Below are positions 1 to 8,589 of a stretch of 64,000 bases of DNA, piece by piece. This DNA is from Deltaproteobacteria bacterium (lineage in GTDB: Bacteria > Desulfobacterota > GWC2-55-46), in assembly GCA_016234935.1 (NCBI GenBank), contig JACRNL010000004.1:23922-87921 (forward strand), read 5' to 3'. The notes under the pieces were generated by a model. The model was given only the letters and a program-made list of their open reading frames with translations. It had not been told where the DNA came from and ran no database searches. The position numbers and the translations under genes are program-made. Position 1 is the first letter of the stretch. Each line of letters opens with the position of its first letter.

Positions 1-1247
1 GAAAGCGTCTCGGCAGGCGGCGTGCCCGCGTCCGTGAGGACGCGATCCTTAATGGAAAAACGCGCCTGCGATTCGCCCCACAACTCATAGCCGAACTGCA
101 CGGTCATGCCGTCGTTTGACAGCATCAGCCCTTTTTTGTTCTCCCTGTAATCCGCGATGAAGGGGGGCTGATAGACAACCCTTTTGCCGCTTGCGTCATA
201 GACGCCGAAGGCCGGGTCATAGGAACCATAGGCTATGCCTCCGTTATTAAGGCCGACGATGTGTCTGATGGAATTTTCAGCGGCGCTCAGGTCCGTATGG
301 CTTCTCCTGCCCGCGTCCGCCCATTTGCGGATGATGAACCAGCCCCACAGCGCTTTGCCGGCGTAGAGATGCCGCCCGTCCGCGGACCATGCAGTCACGG
401 CCAGATTGCCGTTGGTTAAGTCGGACGTGTCCGGCGAGTAGAGATGCGAGAGGTCCTTTCCTGAAAGGACGTTGACCTTGAGACTGTCGTTGAAACCAAC
501 CGAGATCTTGCTGCCGTCAGGGGAAAAAGCCGTTGAAAAAACCTGCCCGGCGTCAGGAGGCTTTACCTTTATAATGAGTTTTAATGCCGGATAAGCAGAC
601 TCGTCGATTTCATAAAGCCGCACATAGCCGTCATAGCAGGCGGTGACCAGACGGTTATTGGCGTCGAAGTCTGCCCAGCTGCTCCGTTCATCATAAGCAG
701 TGTCCTCGCCCACGAGCTTGTAATCAACCGCGCGCCACACCTTGACGCCGTAGCTGCCGAGGGAGGCCGCCAGATACCTGCCGTCTTTTGAATAAACAAG
801 GTTGAATGTCACGTTGGGAAGCCCGGCTATTCTCTTTATAAGCGCTCCGGTTTCCCTGTCGAAGAAATAAATATAGCTTTTACCTTCCCAATCCCATCCG
901 GTCCAGCCGCCTGCGGCTATCGTTCGGCCGTCGGGCGAGATGGCCGCGGAGTACAGCTTTCCTTCGTTGCCCTCGCCAAGCGGCGGCCTTATTATCTTCA
1001 AGAGCTTCCCCGTGGGGAGGTCCCACACCCTTATGGTCTTGTCGTCGGATGCGGTCACGAGGAAACGGTTCATGGAATCAACGCCTATCCTCGAAATGGT
1101 GGCTGTGTGCATGCCGGTCTCTATGCGAAGGACAGGCTCAGCCGGAGGCTCCCCTGCCCCTGCCGCCATCGGCCAGGCGGCCAGGGCAATAAAAAAGGCA
1201 ACCCATAGGAAAATTTGTCTTGCAAAAAAAGACGCCGCCTTATTCAT
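1..1247 (-). CDS. WD40-repeat protein, partial (3' end beyond window)
   Basis: The open frame runs from ATG at 1247 to the left edge without a stop, giving about 415 residues. The start is preceded by AAGGAG at good spacing. Residues 1-32 form a signal peptide or membrane anchor (FLWVAFFIALAAWP). WD-type blades follow, for example SDDKTIRVWDLPTGKLL near residue 67 and AFSPDGSKISVGFNDSLKV further on. WD40 propellers are protein-binding scaffolds. The gene lies 36 bp after a DUF4384 protein gene on the same strand, a pairing often seen around caspase/DUF4384/WD40 systems, but the missing C-terminus prevents checking for a fused enzyme domain. Fold confident, function unknown. Confidence 0.8.
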   Translation of the reverse strand, partial: MNKAASFFARQIFLWVAFFIALAAWPMAAGAGEPPAEPVLRIETGMHTATISRIGVDSMNRFLVTASDDKTIRVWDLPTGKLLKIIRPPLGEGNEGKLYSAAISPDGRTIAAGGWTGWDWEGKSYIYFFDRETGALIKRIAGLPNVTFNLVYSKDGRYLAASLGSYGVKVWRAVDYKLVGEDTAYDERSSWADFDANNRLVTACYDGYVRLYEIDESAYPALKLIIKVKPPDAGQVFSTAFSPDGSKISVGFNDSLKVNVLSGKDLSHLYSPDTSDLTNGNLAVTAWSADGRHLYAGKALWGWFIIRKWADAGRRSHTDLSAAENSIRHIVGLNNGGIAYGSYDPAFGVYDASGKRVVYQPPFIADYRENKKGLMLSNDGMTVQFGYELWGESQARFSIKDRVLTDAGTPPAETL

Positions 1248-1283
1248 GGCATTCTCCTTGTTTTAAACTGCCCGGCCGGCCCG

Positions 1284-2171
1284 TTACCGCTTTTCAGTCT
1301 TTACCGCGGACTTTTCCTCGACAAACTCGGACGCCTGCGCCTTTCCTCCGGCGGTCTTTTCCAGTATCTTCACGCCGCGCGTCCTTGCGCCTATGTCCTT
1401 TGACTCGGTCAGGACTTCGTATACGCCGGCAACAGGCTTCAGGGCAAGCTCGCCCAGAGGGGCCGAGCTTGCGTAGAGCGTTACCTCCTCGGAGCCGAAC
1501 GGCGGGGTCACTTCAAGGGTGAACCTGTCATTGCCTGACGGTACCTCGTAGACAACGCCGCCGTTAAAGTAGTTGTCGCTCCTGAACGGGTTGGGAAGCA
1601 GCTGAATGACGTTGCCGCCGGCGTCTTTATAGATTATGCGCGCGTAAAAGGGCTTGTTGCCCTTTATGTAGACCTTTACATCCTGCCCCTGGCCGTATTC
1701 CTTTTTGTCCGTCCAGAGCCGGACGGTCAGCGGGGCCAGGGGGTCGTCAATGAACCCTTGGGCCTTTGGATTTTGAGAGACGCTTACCGCCTTTTCGTCG
1801 GGGATGACCTCTGCCTTTACCTTGACACGGTAACACTCGCCGAGGGTATCGTCCCTGTACCAGCCCTTTTCAAGCTCATTTAATATCCTGACCGACGCGC
1901 TGGCGTAGGCGTCCACAAGGTCTTTTTCAATGGCGTAGTTCTTTACGCTGGTTTCGGTCTTTATGTATGTAAGTGCGGATTCTGCGGCCTTCCTCTTGGC
2001 GTCGGCAACGGCGATATCTTCCGTTTGTTTCCGTGATTTGTCGTCGCCCATACAGGCGTAGCCGCTTGCCACGACGATGCTCGATTGCGCCGCGTGAAGG
2101 GCCGTGCCCCCGAGCAAAAGAACGCATATCGCTTGCAGGAATATTTTCACATGGAATACGCGGGATGTCAT
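1284..2171 (-). CDS. Exported DUF4384-domain protein
   Basis: 295 residues. Residues 1-27 are a signal peptide ending near LHAAQS. An LPP20-like segment follows (repeated alpha-helical IAVADAKRKAAESAL, about 45-110), then a DUF4384 domain at about 140-240 with the typical PLTVRLWTDKKEYGQGQDVKVY start and the NVIQLLPNPFRSDNYF core. DUF4384 domains are common in periplasmic proteins and often occur beside caspase-like or kinase genes. Their biochemical role is not established. It is probably cotranscribed with the WD40 gene immediately downstream. The upstream gap carries a palindromic repeat. Confidence 0.75.
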   Translation of the reverse strand: MTSRVFHVKIFLQAICVLLLGGTALHAAQSSIVVASGYACMGDDKSRKQTEDIAVADAKRKAAESALTYIKTETSVKNYAIEKDLVDAYASASVRILNELEKGWYRDDTLGECYRVKVKAEVIPDEKAVSVSQNPKAQGFIDDPLAPLTVRLWTDKKEYGQGQDVKVYIKGNKPFYARIIYKDAGGNVIQLLPNPFRSDNYFNGGVVYEVPSGNDRFTLEVTPPFGSEEVTLYASSAPLGELALKPVAGVYEVLTESKDIGARTRGVKILEKTAGGKAQASEFVEEKSAVKTEKR

Positions 2172-2189
2172 CTTTGCGCCTCCTTTCCT

Positions 2190-2240
2190 CGATAGAGACC
2201 CCCGATAAAAGCATTCGAGGGCAGGCTATTCGAGGACATG
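2190..2240. repeat. Palindromic intergenic repeat (CGGGGAT family)
   Basis: The gap between the DUF4384 and HD-GYP genes contains CTCGATAGAGACCCCCGAT followed by ATTCGAGG pieces. These match, in altered order, the repeat at 4976-5140, 11334-11438, 34772-34803 and 40205-40262. It is short, imperfect and non-coding. Confidence 0.5.
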
Positions 2241-2244
2241 TTAT

Positions 2245-3381
2245 TTAAACCGCGGCTCCGTCATGCCGCTCCTCGCCGTCACGGTTTTCATCGAACAGCC
2301 TTCTGAACTCATCGGCGCAGTTCTCAAAGGCCTTGTATATGACCGGGTCGTGCCGGTCTTTTTCCTCCGCGATCATCCCGCACGCCGCGGCGTGGTCAAT
2401 CGCCGCCTTATAGGGGCGTTTGCTTCTAAGGGCGTCGTAGATGTCGACTATATGGACTATGCGCCCCGTCATCGGGATATCCTCCCCTTTAAGCCCTTGC
2501 GGATAGCCTTTGCCGTCCCATGACTCATGATGGGTCAGCGCGACCTCCTGGGCGGCCTTGAGTATCTCGGAATCGGAGTCCCGCAAAATCCCGGCGCCGA
2601 TGGTCGTATGCGTTTTCATGATATCCATCTCCTCCGGCGTAAGCCTGCCCTGCTTGAGCAGGACAGCGTCGGGTATGCCTATCTTGCCCACGTCGTGCAT
2701 GGGGCTTGCGAAGAATATCGCCTCCACCTGCGATTCCGTCAGGCCCAGATACCTCGCGAGGAGCTGTGAATAAAGGCTTATCCTCTTTATGTGGCCGCCG
2801 GTTTCCTTGTCCCTGTATTCCGCCGCGAGGGTCAGGCGGTAGACCGTCTCGGTGTAGCCGTATTTTATCTTTTCAAAGGCCTTCTCAAGCTGGAGCGTCT
2901 TGCTTTCCACCTCGTGCTCGAGGGTCGCGCCGTGCTCAAGCAGATAGTCCTCGAACTTCTTGACCTTTAGAAGATTTTTCACCCTGACGTTGAACTCGGT
3001 CTCGTCCACGGGCTTGTTTAAAAGCTCGTCCGCGCCGCACTCAAGGCCCTTCACCTTGGAGGCCCTGTCCAGAAGCGAGGTGACGATAAGCACCGGTATA
3101 TGCAGCGTCAGAGGATCGGCCTTCAGTCTCCTTGTGACCTCAAAGCCGTCCATGCCCGGCATGAGAACGTCGGTTATTATAATATCGGGCCGGTATTTTG
3201 GCGCCTTTTCAATAGCCTCAAGGCCGTTGTTTACAAGGAGGCAGTCATACCCGGCTTCCTTTATGAGGTCGGCGTAGACGGCAAGCATGAACTTGTCGTC
3301 GTCGGCCACAAGCACCCTGGGCTTTGACTTCTCGGCGGCATCCGCCGCCTTGTGTAAAATATCTTCTCTGTTTTTTTCCAT
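2245..3381 (-). CDS. Response regulator with HD-GYP domain (cyclic di-GMP phosphodiesterase)
   Basis: 378 residues. A receiver domain spans about 20-140, with the acidic pocket DDDK, the phosphoacceptor Asp in DIIITDVLMPG and a conserved Lys in NKPVD. A short coiled linker leads to an HD-GYP domain at about 180-360 with MHDVGKIG (HD), HHESWDGKGYPQGL (GYP) and DIYDALRS motifs. HD-GYP enzymes hydrolyse cyclic di-GMP, and phosphorylation of the receiver would control this. No sensor kinase lies next to it in the window. The domain call is firm. The input signal is unknown. Confidence 0.9.
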   Translation of the reverse strand: MEKNREDILHKAADAAEKSKPRVLVADDDKFMLAVYADLIKEAGYDCLLVNNGLEAIEKAPKYRPDIIITDVLMPGMDGFEVTRRLKADPLTLHIPVLIVTSLLDRASKVKGLECGADELLNKPVDETEFNVRVKNLLKVKKFEDYLLEHGATLEHEVESKTLQLEKAFEKIKYGYTETVYRLTLAAEYRDKETGGHIKRISLYSQLLARYLGLTESQVEAIFFASPMHDVGKIGIPDAVLLKQGRLTPEEMDIMKTHTTIGAGILRDSDSEILKAAQEVALTHHESWDGKGYPQGLKGEDIPMTGRIVHIVDIYDALRSKRPYKAAIDHAAACGMIAEEKDRHDPVIYKAFENCADEFRRLFDENRDGEERHDGAAV

Positions 3382-3549
3382 AGCCCTGCCTGGCGGATAT
3401 TTAAATGCCGCGTGTCAGCGCGCAAATCAAGGTCATGCCTTAGATTATTACGAAGGATGCAATATGTCAAGAACGTGATATTTGTTACCGCCAATGAACG
3501 GGAGGATGAATTATGCTGTATCCAGCCTGCGCAGAACGCCGCCAATTGC

Positions 3550-3578
3550 TTGACACAAAGGGATTCTTTGACTATGAT
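3550..3578 (+). promoter_or_regulatory. Sigma-70-like promoter overlapping a predicted start codon
   Basis: TTGACA (3550-3555), a 17-bp spacer, then TATGAT (3573-3578). The -10 box contains the ATG at 3574 that would start the peptidase gene. If active, transcription would begin near 3585, and translation would need the in-frame TTG at 3610, which has AGAGG about 11 bases before it. This may be a chance match. Confidence 0.35.
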
Positions 3579-4947
3579 AAAAGAAATTTTAAAAGAGGTT
3601 AAGAATCATTTGAAAGAGATTTCAGATAATCAAACACGCGGCGCCGGACTGACGCGTCCGATACTTCTTGCCGTGCTCGTCGGCATCTCCATTTTTTTCA
3701 CGGTTTTTTTCATTCTAAGCCCCAAGGCATTCTCTCAAAAAGAGACCGGCAACGCCCGGGGTATCGCTCCTCAGGATACCGGGGGGCCTGGGCCTGCGGC
3801 CCTCGCTGAGCCGGCGCCCGCCCTTTCACGCAGATACGACTTCAGGCTCTCTGATGCCGACACATTTTACAGAATACTTTCCTATTTCAACCTGTCCGGC
3901 GTCCAGACGCAGGAGATCATACAAAAGACGAAAGCGGTCTATGACCTGCGCGCCCTCAAAAAAGGGGAAGTGCTTCGCGTTTACGCCGAGGGTAACCGCA
4001 TAGACGCCATCGAGTACAGGATCAGCGACTTCGAGATGCTCAATATCACACGCGACGCCTCGGCGCCTGAAGGTTTCAAGGCCGCCAGGGTGGAACTGCC
4101 TCATGAGATGAGAACGATGACCGTTTCAGGGACCATCCAAAACTCCCTCTACGAAGACGGAATAAAGGCCGGGGCCGACGCCCAGGGCATAATGAACTTT
4201 TCAGACATATTCGCGTGGGACGTTGACTTTGCCGCGGACATAAGAAAGGGCGACACGTTCAAGATATATTATGAAACGCATTACGTGGACGGCAAGTATC
4301 TAAAGACCGGCAAGATACTCGGCGCGGAGATAGTCTCAGGCGGCAGGCGGGTCGCGGCCGTTTACTTCGAGGGCGGCGACGGAAAGGCCGGCTACTATGA
4401 CGAAGACGGAAAATCATTAAGGAGGATGCTGCTTAAATCCCCATTGAGGTTTTCGCGCATATCGAGCAGGTTCACAACCAGCAGGTTTCATCCCATACTG
4501 AAGATGTACAGGCCGCACCACGGGATAGACTACGCCGCGCCAACGGGCACGCCCGTTGAGGCCTCCGGCAGCGGCAGGGTGGTGTCTGCCGGATGGAAAA
4601 GCGGCTACGGCAACTTTATCGAATTAAAGCACCCTAACGGCTATGTCACCGGCTATGGCCATCTTTCGAGGATAGGAAAGGGCGTATCGCCGGGAAGGGC
4701 CGTTGAGCAGGGCGAGGTCATCGGCTACGTCGGCTCTACCGGCATCTCCACCGGGCCTCACCTGCATTACGAGATAAAGGTCAACGGCTCGCTTATAAAT
4801 CCGCAGCGCATAAAGGCGCAGCCCAACAAGTCGGTTGCCAAAAACGACATGCGCCGCTTTGCCTCGGCAAGGGATGAGATAATGAAAAAACTGGCCGCGG
4901 ACACGATAGCCGTCGCATCGCGCGGCAATGTAAGCGCGAGGAATTAG
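3574..4947 (+). CDS. M23-family murein endopeptidase, membrane-anchored
   Basis: 457 residues from ATG 3574. The open frame extends upstream to 3412, but that part looks non-coding. A single membrane segment lies near residues 28-48 (PILLAVLVGISIFFTVFFIL). An OapA/LysM-like region follows, then a LytM domain at about 300-410 with HPILKMYRPHHGIDYAAP (zinc His and Asp), GYGHLS and GPHLHYEIK. Such enzymes cut peptidoglycan peptide cross-links, or activate amidases when degenerate. The zinc ligands are intact here. A TTG start at 3610 is possible if the promoter over ATG 3574 is real. Confidence 0.88.
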   Translation: MIKEILKEVKNHLKEISDNQTRGAGLTRPILLAVLVGISIFFTVFFILSPKAFSQKETGNARGIAPQDTGGPGPAALAEPAPALSRRYDFRLSDADTFYRILSYFNLSGVQTQEIIQKTKAVYDLRALKKGEVLRVYAEGNRIDAIEYRISDFEMLNITRDASAPEGFKAARVELPHEMRTMTVSGTIQNSLYEDGIKAGADAQGIMNFSDIFAWDVDFAADIRKGDTFKIYYETHYVDGKYLKTGKILGAEIVSGGRRVAAVYFEGGDGKAGYYDEDGKSLRRMLLKSPLRFSRISSRFTTSRFHPILKMYRPHHGIDYAAPTGTPVEASGSGRVVSAGWKSGYGNFIELKHPNGYVTGYGHLSRIGKGVSPGRAVEQGEVIGYVGSTGISTGPHLHYEIKVNGSLINPQRIKAQPNKSVAKNDMRRFASARDEIMKKLAADTIAVASRGNVSARN

Positions 4948-4975
4948 TTAGCCGCGCTACCCGGAAAGATGGTAC

Positions 4976-5140
4976 GGGAATCTGGTTTTATAATTTGATG
5001 AAGTAAGACCATATCCCCGATAGAAGTCCTCGGGGATGACAGCAGGGCGGCATACGGGGAACGAATCCGGTTTTACGGGAATGACAATATTTAACTTTTT
5101 TTTGTCATCCCCGAATGTTTCTATCGGGGATCTGATTTTA
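4976..5140. repeat. Inverted pair of CGGGGAT-type palindromic repeats
   Basis: Two copies of one element face each other: 5013-5040 (ATCCCCGATAGAAGTCCTCG then GGGATGAC) and 5104-5133 (GTCATCCCCGAATGTTTCTA then TCGGGGATCT). The second is close to the reverse complement of the first. The element separates the convergent peptidase and rhodanese genes and could fold into a large hairpin that ends transcription from both sides. Confidence 0.6.
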
Positions 5141-5150
5141 CGGTATCTGC

Positions 5151-5570
5151 TTATTTTATCAAAATCGGCCCCTTCCACTTCCTCATTCCGCCCATCACGT
5201 TGTAGACCTTCTTGTAGCCGTTTGCCGTGAGCATCGCCCCAAGCTCATCGCCCATCGGCCCGCCGTGGCAGATAAATACGATAGTGTCCTTCGGGGACAG
5301 CTCCTTTAAGATTCTCTGCTTTGCGCCGTCGTACGGGATGTTTACGGCGCCCGGCACATGTCCGTCCTTGAAAAGCTCCGGCTCCCTCAGGTCAACGATG
5401 ACGAGCTTTTGTCCGCTTTTCATCATCTTCTCAAGCTCCGGCCCGTCTATCCTCATGTGGCCCGCGGCAAAGGCCGCCCGGCAGGCGATGAAGATAAAAG
5501 CGAGCAGCAAGGCTGATGCCCGCATCCATGTCACCGCGGGCTTTAAGCGGGGATTCGCATGCTTTTTCAT
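5151..5570 (-). CDS. Exported rhodanese-domain protein
   Basis: 139 residues with a signal peptide (about 1-36, LLLAFIFIACRAAFA) and one rhodanese domain at about 40-135. The active-site loop is CHGGPMGDELG, so the catalytic Cys is present. The DLREPELFKDGHVPGAVNIPY segment is the usual rhodanese substrate-side motif. Single-domain rhodaneses move sulfane sulfur, and this one should act in the periplasm. It stands alone and is convergent with the M23 gene. Confidence 0.85.
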   Translation of the reverse strand: MKKHANPRLKPAVTWMRASALLLAFIFIACRAAFAAGHMRIDGPELEKMMKSGQKLVIVDLREPELFKDGHVPGAVNIPYDGAKQRILKELSPKDTIVFICHGGPMGDELGAMLTANGYKKVYNVMGGMRKWKGPILIK

Positions 5571-5666
5571 TTTTAAAGACCTCCTTTTTCTGAATCATAT
5601 TTGCAATCGAAAAATATCAGAACAGCCTTTGACTTTAAACGCGGATATGTCTTATCCTTCATGTAA

Positions 5667-6182
5667 ATGAAAAGACCGACCGCCAATCAGCCTATTTGGT
5701 TCAGCCGCTATGAGTCGCCCCTTGGGGTCATATTCGCGGCCGCTGCGGCCGATGGCGTCGCGGAGCTTTCCATCGGAGCGGATGAGGCCTCTTTTCTAAC
5801 GAAGATGCGCGCTAAATACGGCTATCAGATAATCGAGATGCGCCGCCCGTTCTTCGGGCTTTTTGAAAAACTTGACGTCTACTTCGACGGCCTGCCGGTT
5901 GACTTCGCAATTCCGGTCATGCTTTCCGGCACCGCATTTGAAACGGCCGTCTGGAATGCCTTGAGGACCATCCCGTGGGGCCATACCGCGAGCTACGCCG
6001 AGGTTGCCTTGATGATAAGCCGTCCAAATGCCGCAAGGGCGGTCGGCGGCGCCTGCGGCAGAAACCCCCTGCCTATCGTCATACCATGCCACAGGGTCTT
6101 AAACGCGGATGGAAGGCTCGGCGGCTACACTGGCGGCGTGGAGATAAAAATAGCGCTTCTTAAGATAGAAGGCGTTTTATGA
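5667..6182 (+). CDS. ogt: Methylated-DNA--protein-cysteine S-methyltransferase
   Basis: 171 residues with the MGMT/Ogt fold. A variable N-terminal ribonuclease-like domain spans about 1-85. The DNA-binding/active-site domain has TAFETAVWNALRTIPWGHTASY, GRNPLPIVIPCHRV with the acceptor Cys near residue 141, and LGGYTGG. It repairs O6-alkylguanine by a suicidal transfer to Cys. The start at 5667 lies about 100 bp downstream of the divergent rhodanese gene. Family assignment is secure. Choosing ogt rather than ada-type is by domain length. Confidence 0.93.
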   Translation: MKRPTANQPIWFSRYESPLGVIFAAAAADGVAELSIGADEASFLTKMRAKYGYQIIEMRRPFFGLFEKLDVYFDGLPVDFAIPVMLSGTAFETAVWNALRTIPWGHTASYAEVALMISRPNAARAVGGACGRNPLPIVIPCHRVLNADGRLGGYTGGVEIKIALLKIEGVL

Positions 6183-6206
6183 ACTGCCCGGCCGCAAAAA
6201 CGCCTA

Positions 6207-6692
6207 TCAGAAAATCTGCAACCCGTGCGCGACAAACACCCCTGCGGTCGCCGCCACAAGAGAAATAAAGACCATTACCCAGTGGACGACGCCGAGCCGT
6301 TTAAATATGGCGTCTATGTCTAACTTCGTGCCGCCCTTGGCCATCTGGTCGAGCATCTTTCTGATGATTAGCGGCTCAAGACCGAAGAGCATCACGAACC
6401 AGAATACCCAGATAAGGGTCATGACGGTCAGCGCAAGCCCGGCCATCGTGAAAAGAAGCCTGTGCCAGTCGGTAAGGAATATCATGGCAAAGCCGCTTAT
6501 GCCGGTGATGATGACATATATGCGCGCGACCTTTGCGAACCTGTGCTCAATCCTCTGGAATAGCAGCACCTTCTGGAGCGCGTCCGGCGTCCTGATGGCC
6601 ATTGGCAGGACTATGCTTGTCACAAAGGCAAGCCCGCCTATCCATAGAATTACCGTCAATACATGCACTATGTGCATCAAATAAAAAAGCAT
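6207..6692 (-). CDS. Four-helix membrane protein, CopD-like
   Basis: 161 residues with four predicted transmembrane helices, near 5-30, 55-75, 85-110 and 135-158. The N-terminal LMHIVHVLTVILWIGGLAF carries His residues typical of the CopD/DUF2269-type integral membrane group. A copper or haem role is known for some relatives but is only a possibility here. The gene stands alone and diverges from the fur/perR gene. Confidence 0.65.
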   Translation of the reverse strand: MLFYLMHIVHVLTVILWIGGLAFVTSIVLPMAIRTPDALQKVLLFQRIEHRFAKVARIYVIITGISGFAMIFLTDWHRLLFTMAGLALTVMTLIWVFWFVMLFGLEPLIIRKMLDQMAKGGTKLDIDAIFKRLGVVHWVMVFISLVAATAGVFVAHGLQIF

Positions 6693-6945
6693 TTTCAGAC
6701 CTCCGCTTCAGTTGTATATCGTTAATGTTTCTCAAACATACTTGTCGGCCTAAATAAGCGTGAGACGTATTTTTTCATAAAATCTCACGCAAATCAAATT
6801 TTTAAAATGACAAAAGTCATGGGCGGGCCGATGACGAGTTTTTATTTACCGCTCCCGCGCTCCAACATCCCGCACCAATTGACAGCCATTTGACAGCCAT
6901 CTCCAACCGCTGCCATTAATGCGCACAAAACGCGAAAAAAAACAG

Positions 6946-6973
6946 TTGACATATTTTTCATTTTTACTATAAT
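6946..6973 (+). promoter_or_regulatory. Sigma-70 promoter of the PerR/Fur gene
   Basis: TTGACA (6946-6951), a 16-bp spacer, TATAAT (6968-6973). An AT-rich imperfect palindrome (TATAATAGAATTATT, 6968-6982) covers the -10 region and resembles a PerR/Fur box. A second inverted repeat, ATTCCAA (6980-6986) with TTGGAAT (7004-7010), lies just downstream. Both are suitable places for autoregulation. The rest of 6693-7037 holds no gene. Confidence 0.7.
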
Positions 6974-7037
6974 AGAATTATTCCAAGATGATAAGTGTTC
7001 TAATTGGAATACGGAATACTTTAATAACGAGGCGTTT

Positions 7038-7469
7038 ATGGAAAACATAATAAAAAAATACCGTGAATTAGGCTTCAAGCTCACGCCGCAAAGGCTTGGC
7101 ATACTTCAGTACCTTGACGGCAACACCAGCCACCCGACGGCGGAAGATATCTTTTACAGCATAAGGAAAACATATCCGACCATATCCTTCGCAACGGTCT
7201 ATAATACCGTCCAGGCGCTGAGGGACAGGGGCGAGATAGTTGAAATAACCATAGACCCGGCCAAAAAGCACTTTGACCCCAACACCTATCCGCACCATCA
7301 CATCATGTGCGATACGTGCAGGAAGGTGGAAGATGTCTTTGCGGATTACTCCGCGGCGCTAAAGCTGCCCGCCGAGGTGTCAAGCCGTTTTACCGTGACC
7401 GGCAACCATGTTGACTTCTACGGCATCTGCGCCCGTTGCAGGGACAAAGGCGGCTCTGAAAAGATTTAA
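7038..7469 (+). CDS. perR: Fur-family regulator, PerR-like
   Basis: 143 residues. A winged-helix DNA-binding domain (1-85, FKLTPQRLGILQYLDG and ISFATVYNTVQALRDRGEI) is followed by a metal-binding dimerisation domain with HFDPNTYPHHHIMCDTC and GICARC. The two CxxC pairs give the structural zinc site. The His/Asp-rich HFDPNTYPHHH segment fits a PerR-type regulatory metal site. It lies upstream of a peroxiredoxin gene, which supports peroxide sensing over iron sensing. PerR versus Fur cannot be settled without a phylogeny. Confidence 0.82.
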   Translation: MENIIKKYRELGFKLTPQRLGILQYLDGNTSHPTAEDIFYSIRKTYPTISFATVYNTVQALRDRGEIVEITIDPAKKHFDPNTYPHHHIMCDTCRKVEDVFADYSAALKLPAEVSSRFTVTGNHVDFYGICARCRDKGGSEKI

Positions 7470-7503
7470 ACCGCATTTCATCCGGAATCAGGAGATTAAT
7501 TTT

Positions 7504-7734
7504 ATGAAAAACACCGAACTTGAACATGAAGTCAATGAATTCCGGGAAAAGGTTGCAAGGGTCTCAGACGCCGGCAACGCCGAGAGGCTTTTTAACGAAG
7601 GCGGCGATATTCTTAAGAAATTCATACTTGGCAAAGAGGTAAATACCCTCCTCTACGAGGAGTTTGCCGATCTCCGCTACATAGTCTACAACAAGAAAAA
7701 GCGCGCCGCGTCCGGCAGAAAGGCCGGCAGCTGA
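7504..7734 (+). CDS. Small hypothetical protein between perR and peroxiredoxin
   Basis: 76 residues from ATG 7504, preceded by CAGGAG about 8 bases away. It is helical and charged throughout, with no Cys, membrane segment or signal peptide, and ends in a Lys/Arg/Gly-rich tail (KKKRAASGRKAGS). I recognise no family. It sits 34 bp after perR and 95 bp before the peroxiredoxin gene, so it is probably part of the peroxide-response group. Confidence 0.6.
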   Translation: MKNTELEHEVNEFREKVARVSDAGNAERLFNEGGDILKKFILGKEVNTLLYEEFADLRYIVYNKKKRAASGRKAGS

Positions 7735-7785
7735 ATTTTTATGCCGAGCGCGCGTCAATCGTCAGGTCATACTGACCAGAAAAAG

Positions 7786-7800
7786 TTTATTTTGAATAAT
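7786..7800 (+). promoter_or_regulatory. AT-rich palindrome upstream of peroxiredoxin, possible PerR box
   Basis: TTTATTTTGAATAAT has a 7-1-7 layout with five of seven pairs matching. It lies 29 bp before the peroxiredoxin start. It resembles the palindrome over the perR -10 box, consistent with one regulator binding both. Inference only. Confidence 0.4.
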
Positions 7801-7828
7801 CCGATAAAAATGGAGGGAGAAAACAACA

Positions 7829-8422
7829 ATGAGTGAAGCAATCGTTCAAAAAGAGGCGCCGGAGTTCACGGCGCAGGCGGTCATGCATGATGGAAGCATA
7901 AAGGATCTGAAGCTCTCGGATTACAGGGGGAAATACGTCGTGCTGTTCTTCTATCCCCTTGACTTCACATTTGTCTGCCCGACGGAGATAATTTCCCTTA
8001 GCGACAGGCTGGGCGAGTTCACCAAAAGAGACGCGGCCGTCATAGGCGTGTCTGTTGACAGCCACTTTTCACACATCGCGTGGAGGAACACCTCCAGGAA
8101 AAAGGGCGGCATCGGCGACATAAGCTACCCCCTAGTGTCGGACCTTGACAAATCCATCAGCAGACAATACGGCGTCCTTATTGAAAAGCCGGGCATAGCC
8201 TTAAGGGGTCTTTTCATAATAGACAAGGCCGGAAAGCTCCGCCACATTACCATCAACGACCTGCCGCTGGGCAGAAACGTGGATGAAATGCTCAGGACGC
8301 TCGACGCCATACAGTTCAATGAAAAGAACGGCGAGGTCTGCCCCATGAACTGGAAAAAGGGAGACTCGGGCATGAAGCCGACACAGGACGGTCTGAAAGA
8401 CTACGCTGAGAAGCATTTTTAA
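7829..8422 (+). CDS. ahpC: 2-Cys peroxiredoxin (AhpC/Prx1 type)
   Basis: 197 residues. The peroxidatic Cys is in FTFVCPTEI near residue 50 and the resolving Cys in NGEVCPMNW near 170, so this is a typical 2-Cys enzyme reducing H2O2 and organic peroxides. GGAGGGAG precedes the ATG. Its position after perR and the palindrome upstream suggest peroxide-induced expression. No ahpF is visible nearby, so electrons probably come from thioredoxin. Confidence 0.93.
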   Translation: MSEAIVQKEAPEFTAQAVMHDGSIKDLKLSDYRGKYVVLFFYPLDFTFVCPTEIISLSDRLGEFTKRDAAVIGVSVDSHFSHIAWRNTSRKKGGIGDISYPLVSDLDKSISRQYGVLIEKPGIALRGLFIIDKAGKLRHITINDLPLGRNVDEMLRTLDAIQFNEKNGEVCPMNWKKGDSGMKPTQDGLKDYAEKHF

Positions 8423-8433
8423 GGGAATCGCAG

Positions 8434-8456
8434 GGGCGGGCGCTAAACCCGCCTTT
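8434..8456. repeat. Short palindrome of the GGGGCAGG/CCTGCCCC family
   Basis: GCAGGGGCGGGCGCTAAACC is followed by CGCC, an imperfect palindrome just after the peroxiredoxin stop. Relatives lie at 9612-9642 and 14702-14725, and inside a coding region at 13121-13145. Confidence 0.45.
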
Positions 8457-8589
8457 GTATGTTAGACAGCGCCCTATTGCGTAATTTTTAAATCTTTTTT
8501 TCTCCTATCCCCTCGCGGGAGAGGAAATATGGAAGTGTTCATCGACCCGCCCTTCCGGCAACCGCGAATCGTACCGATAAGGAGGCATT

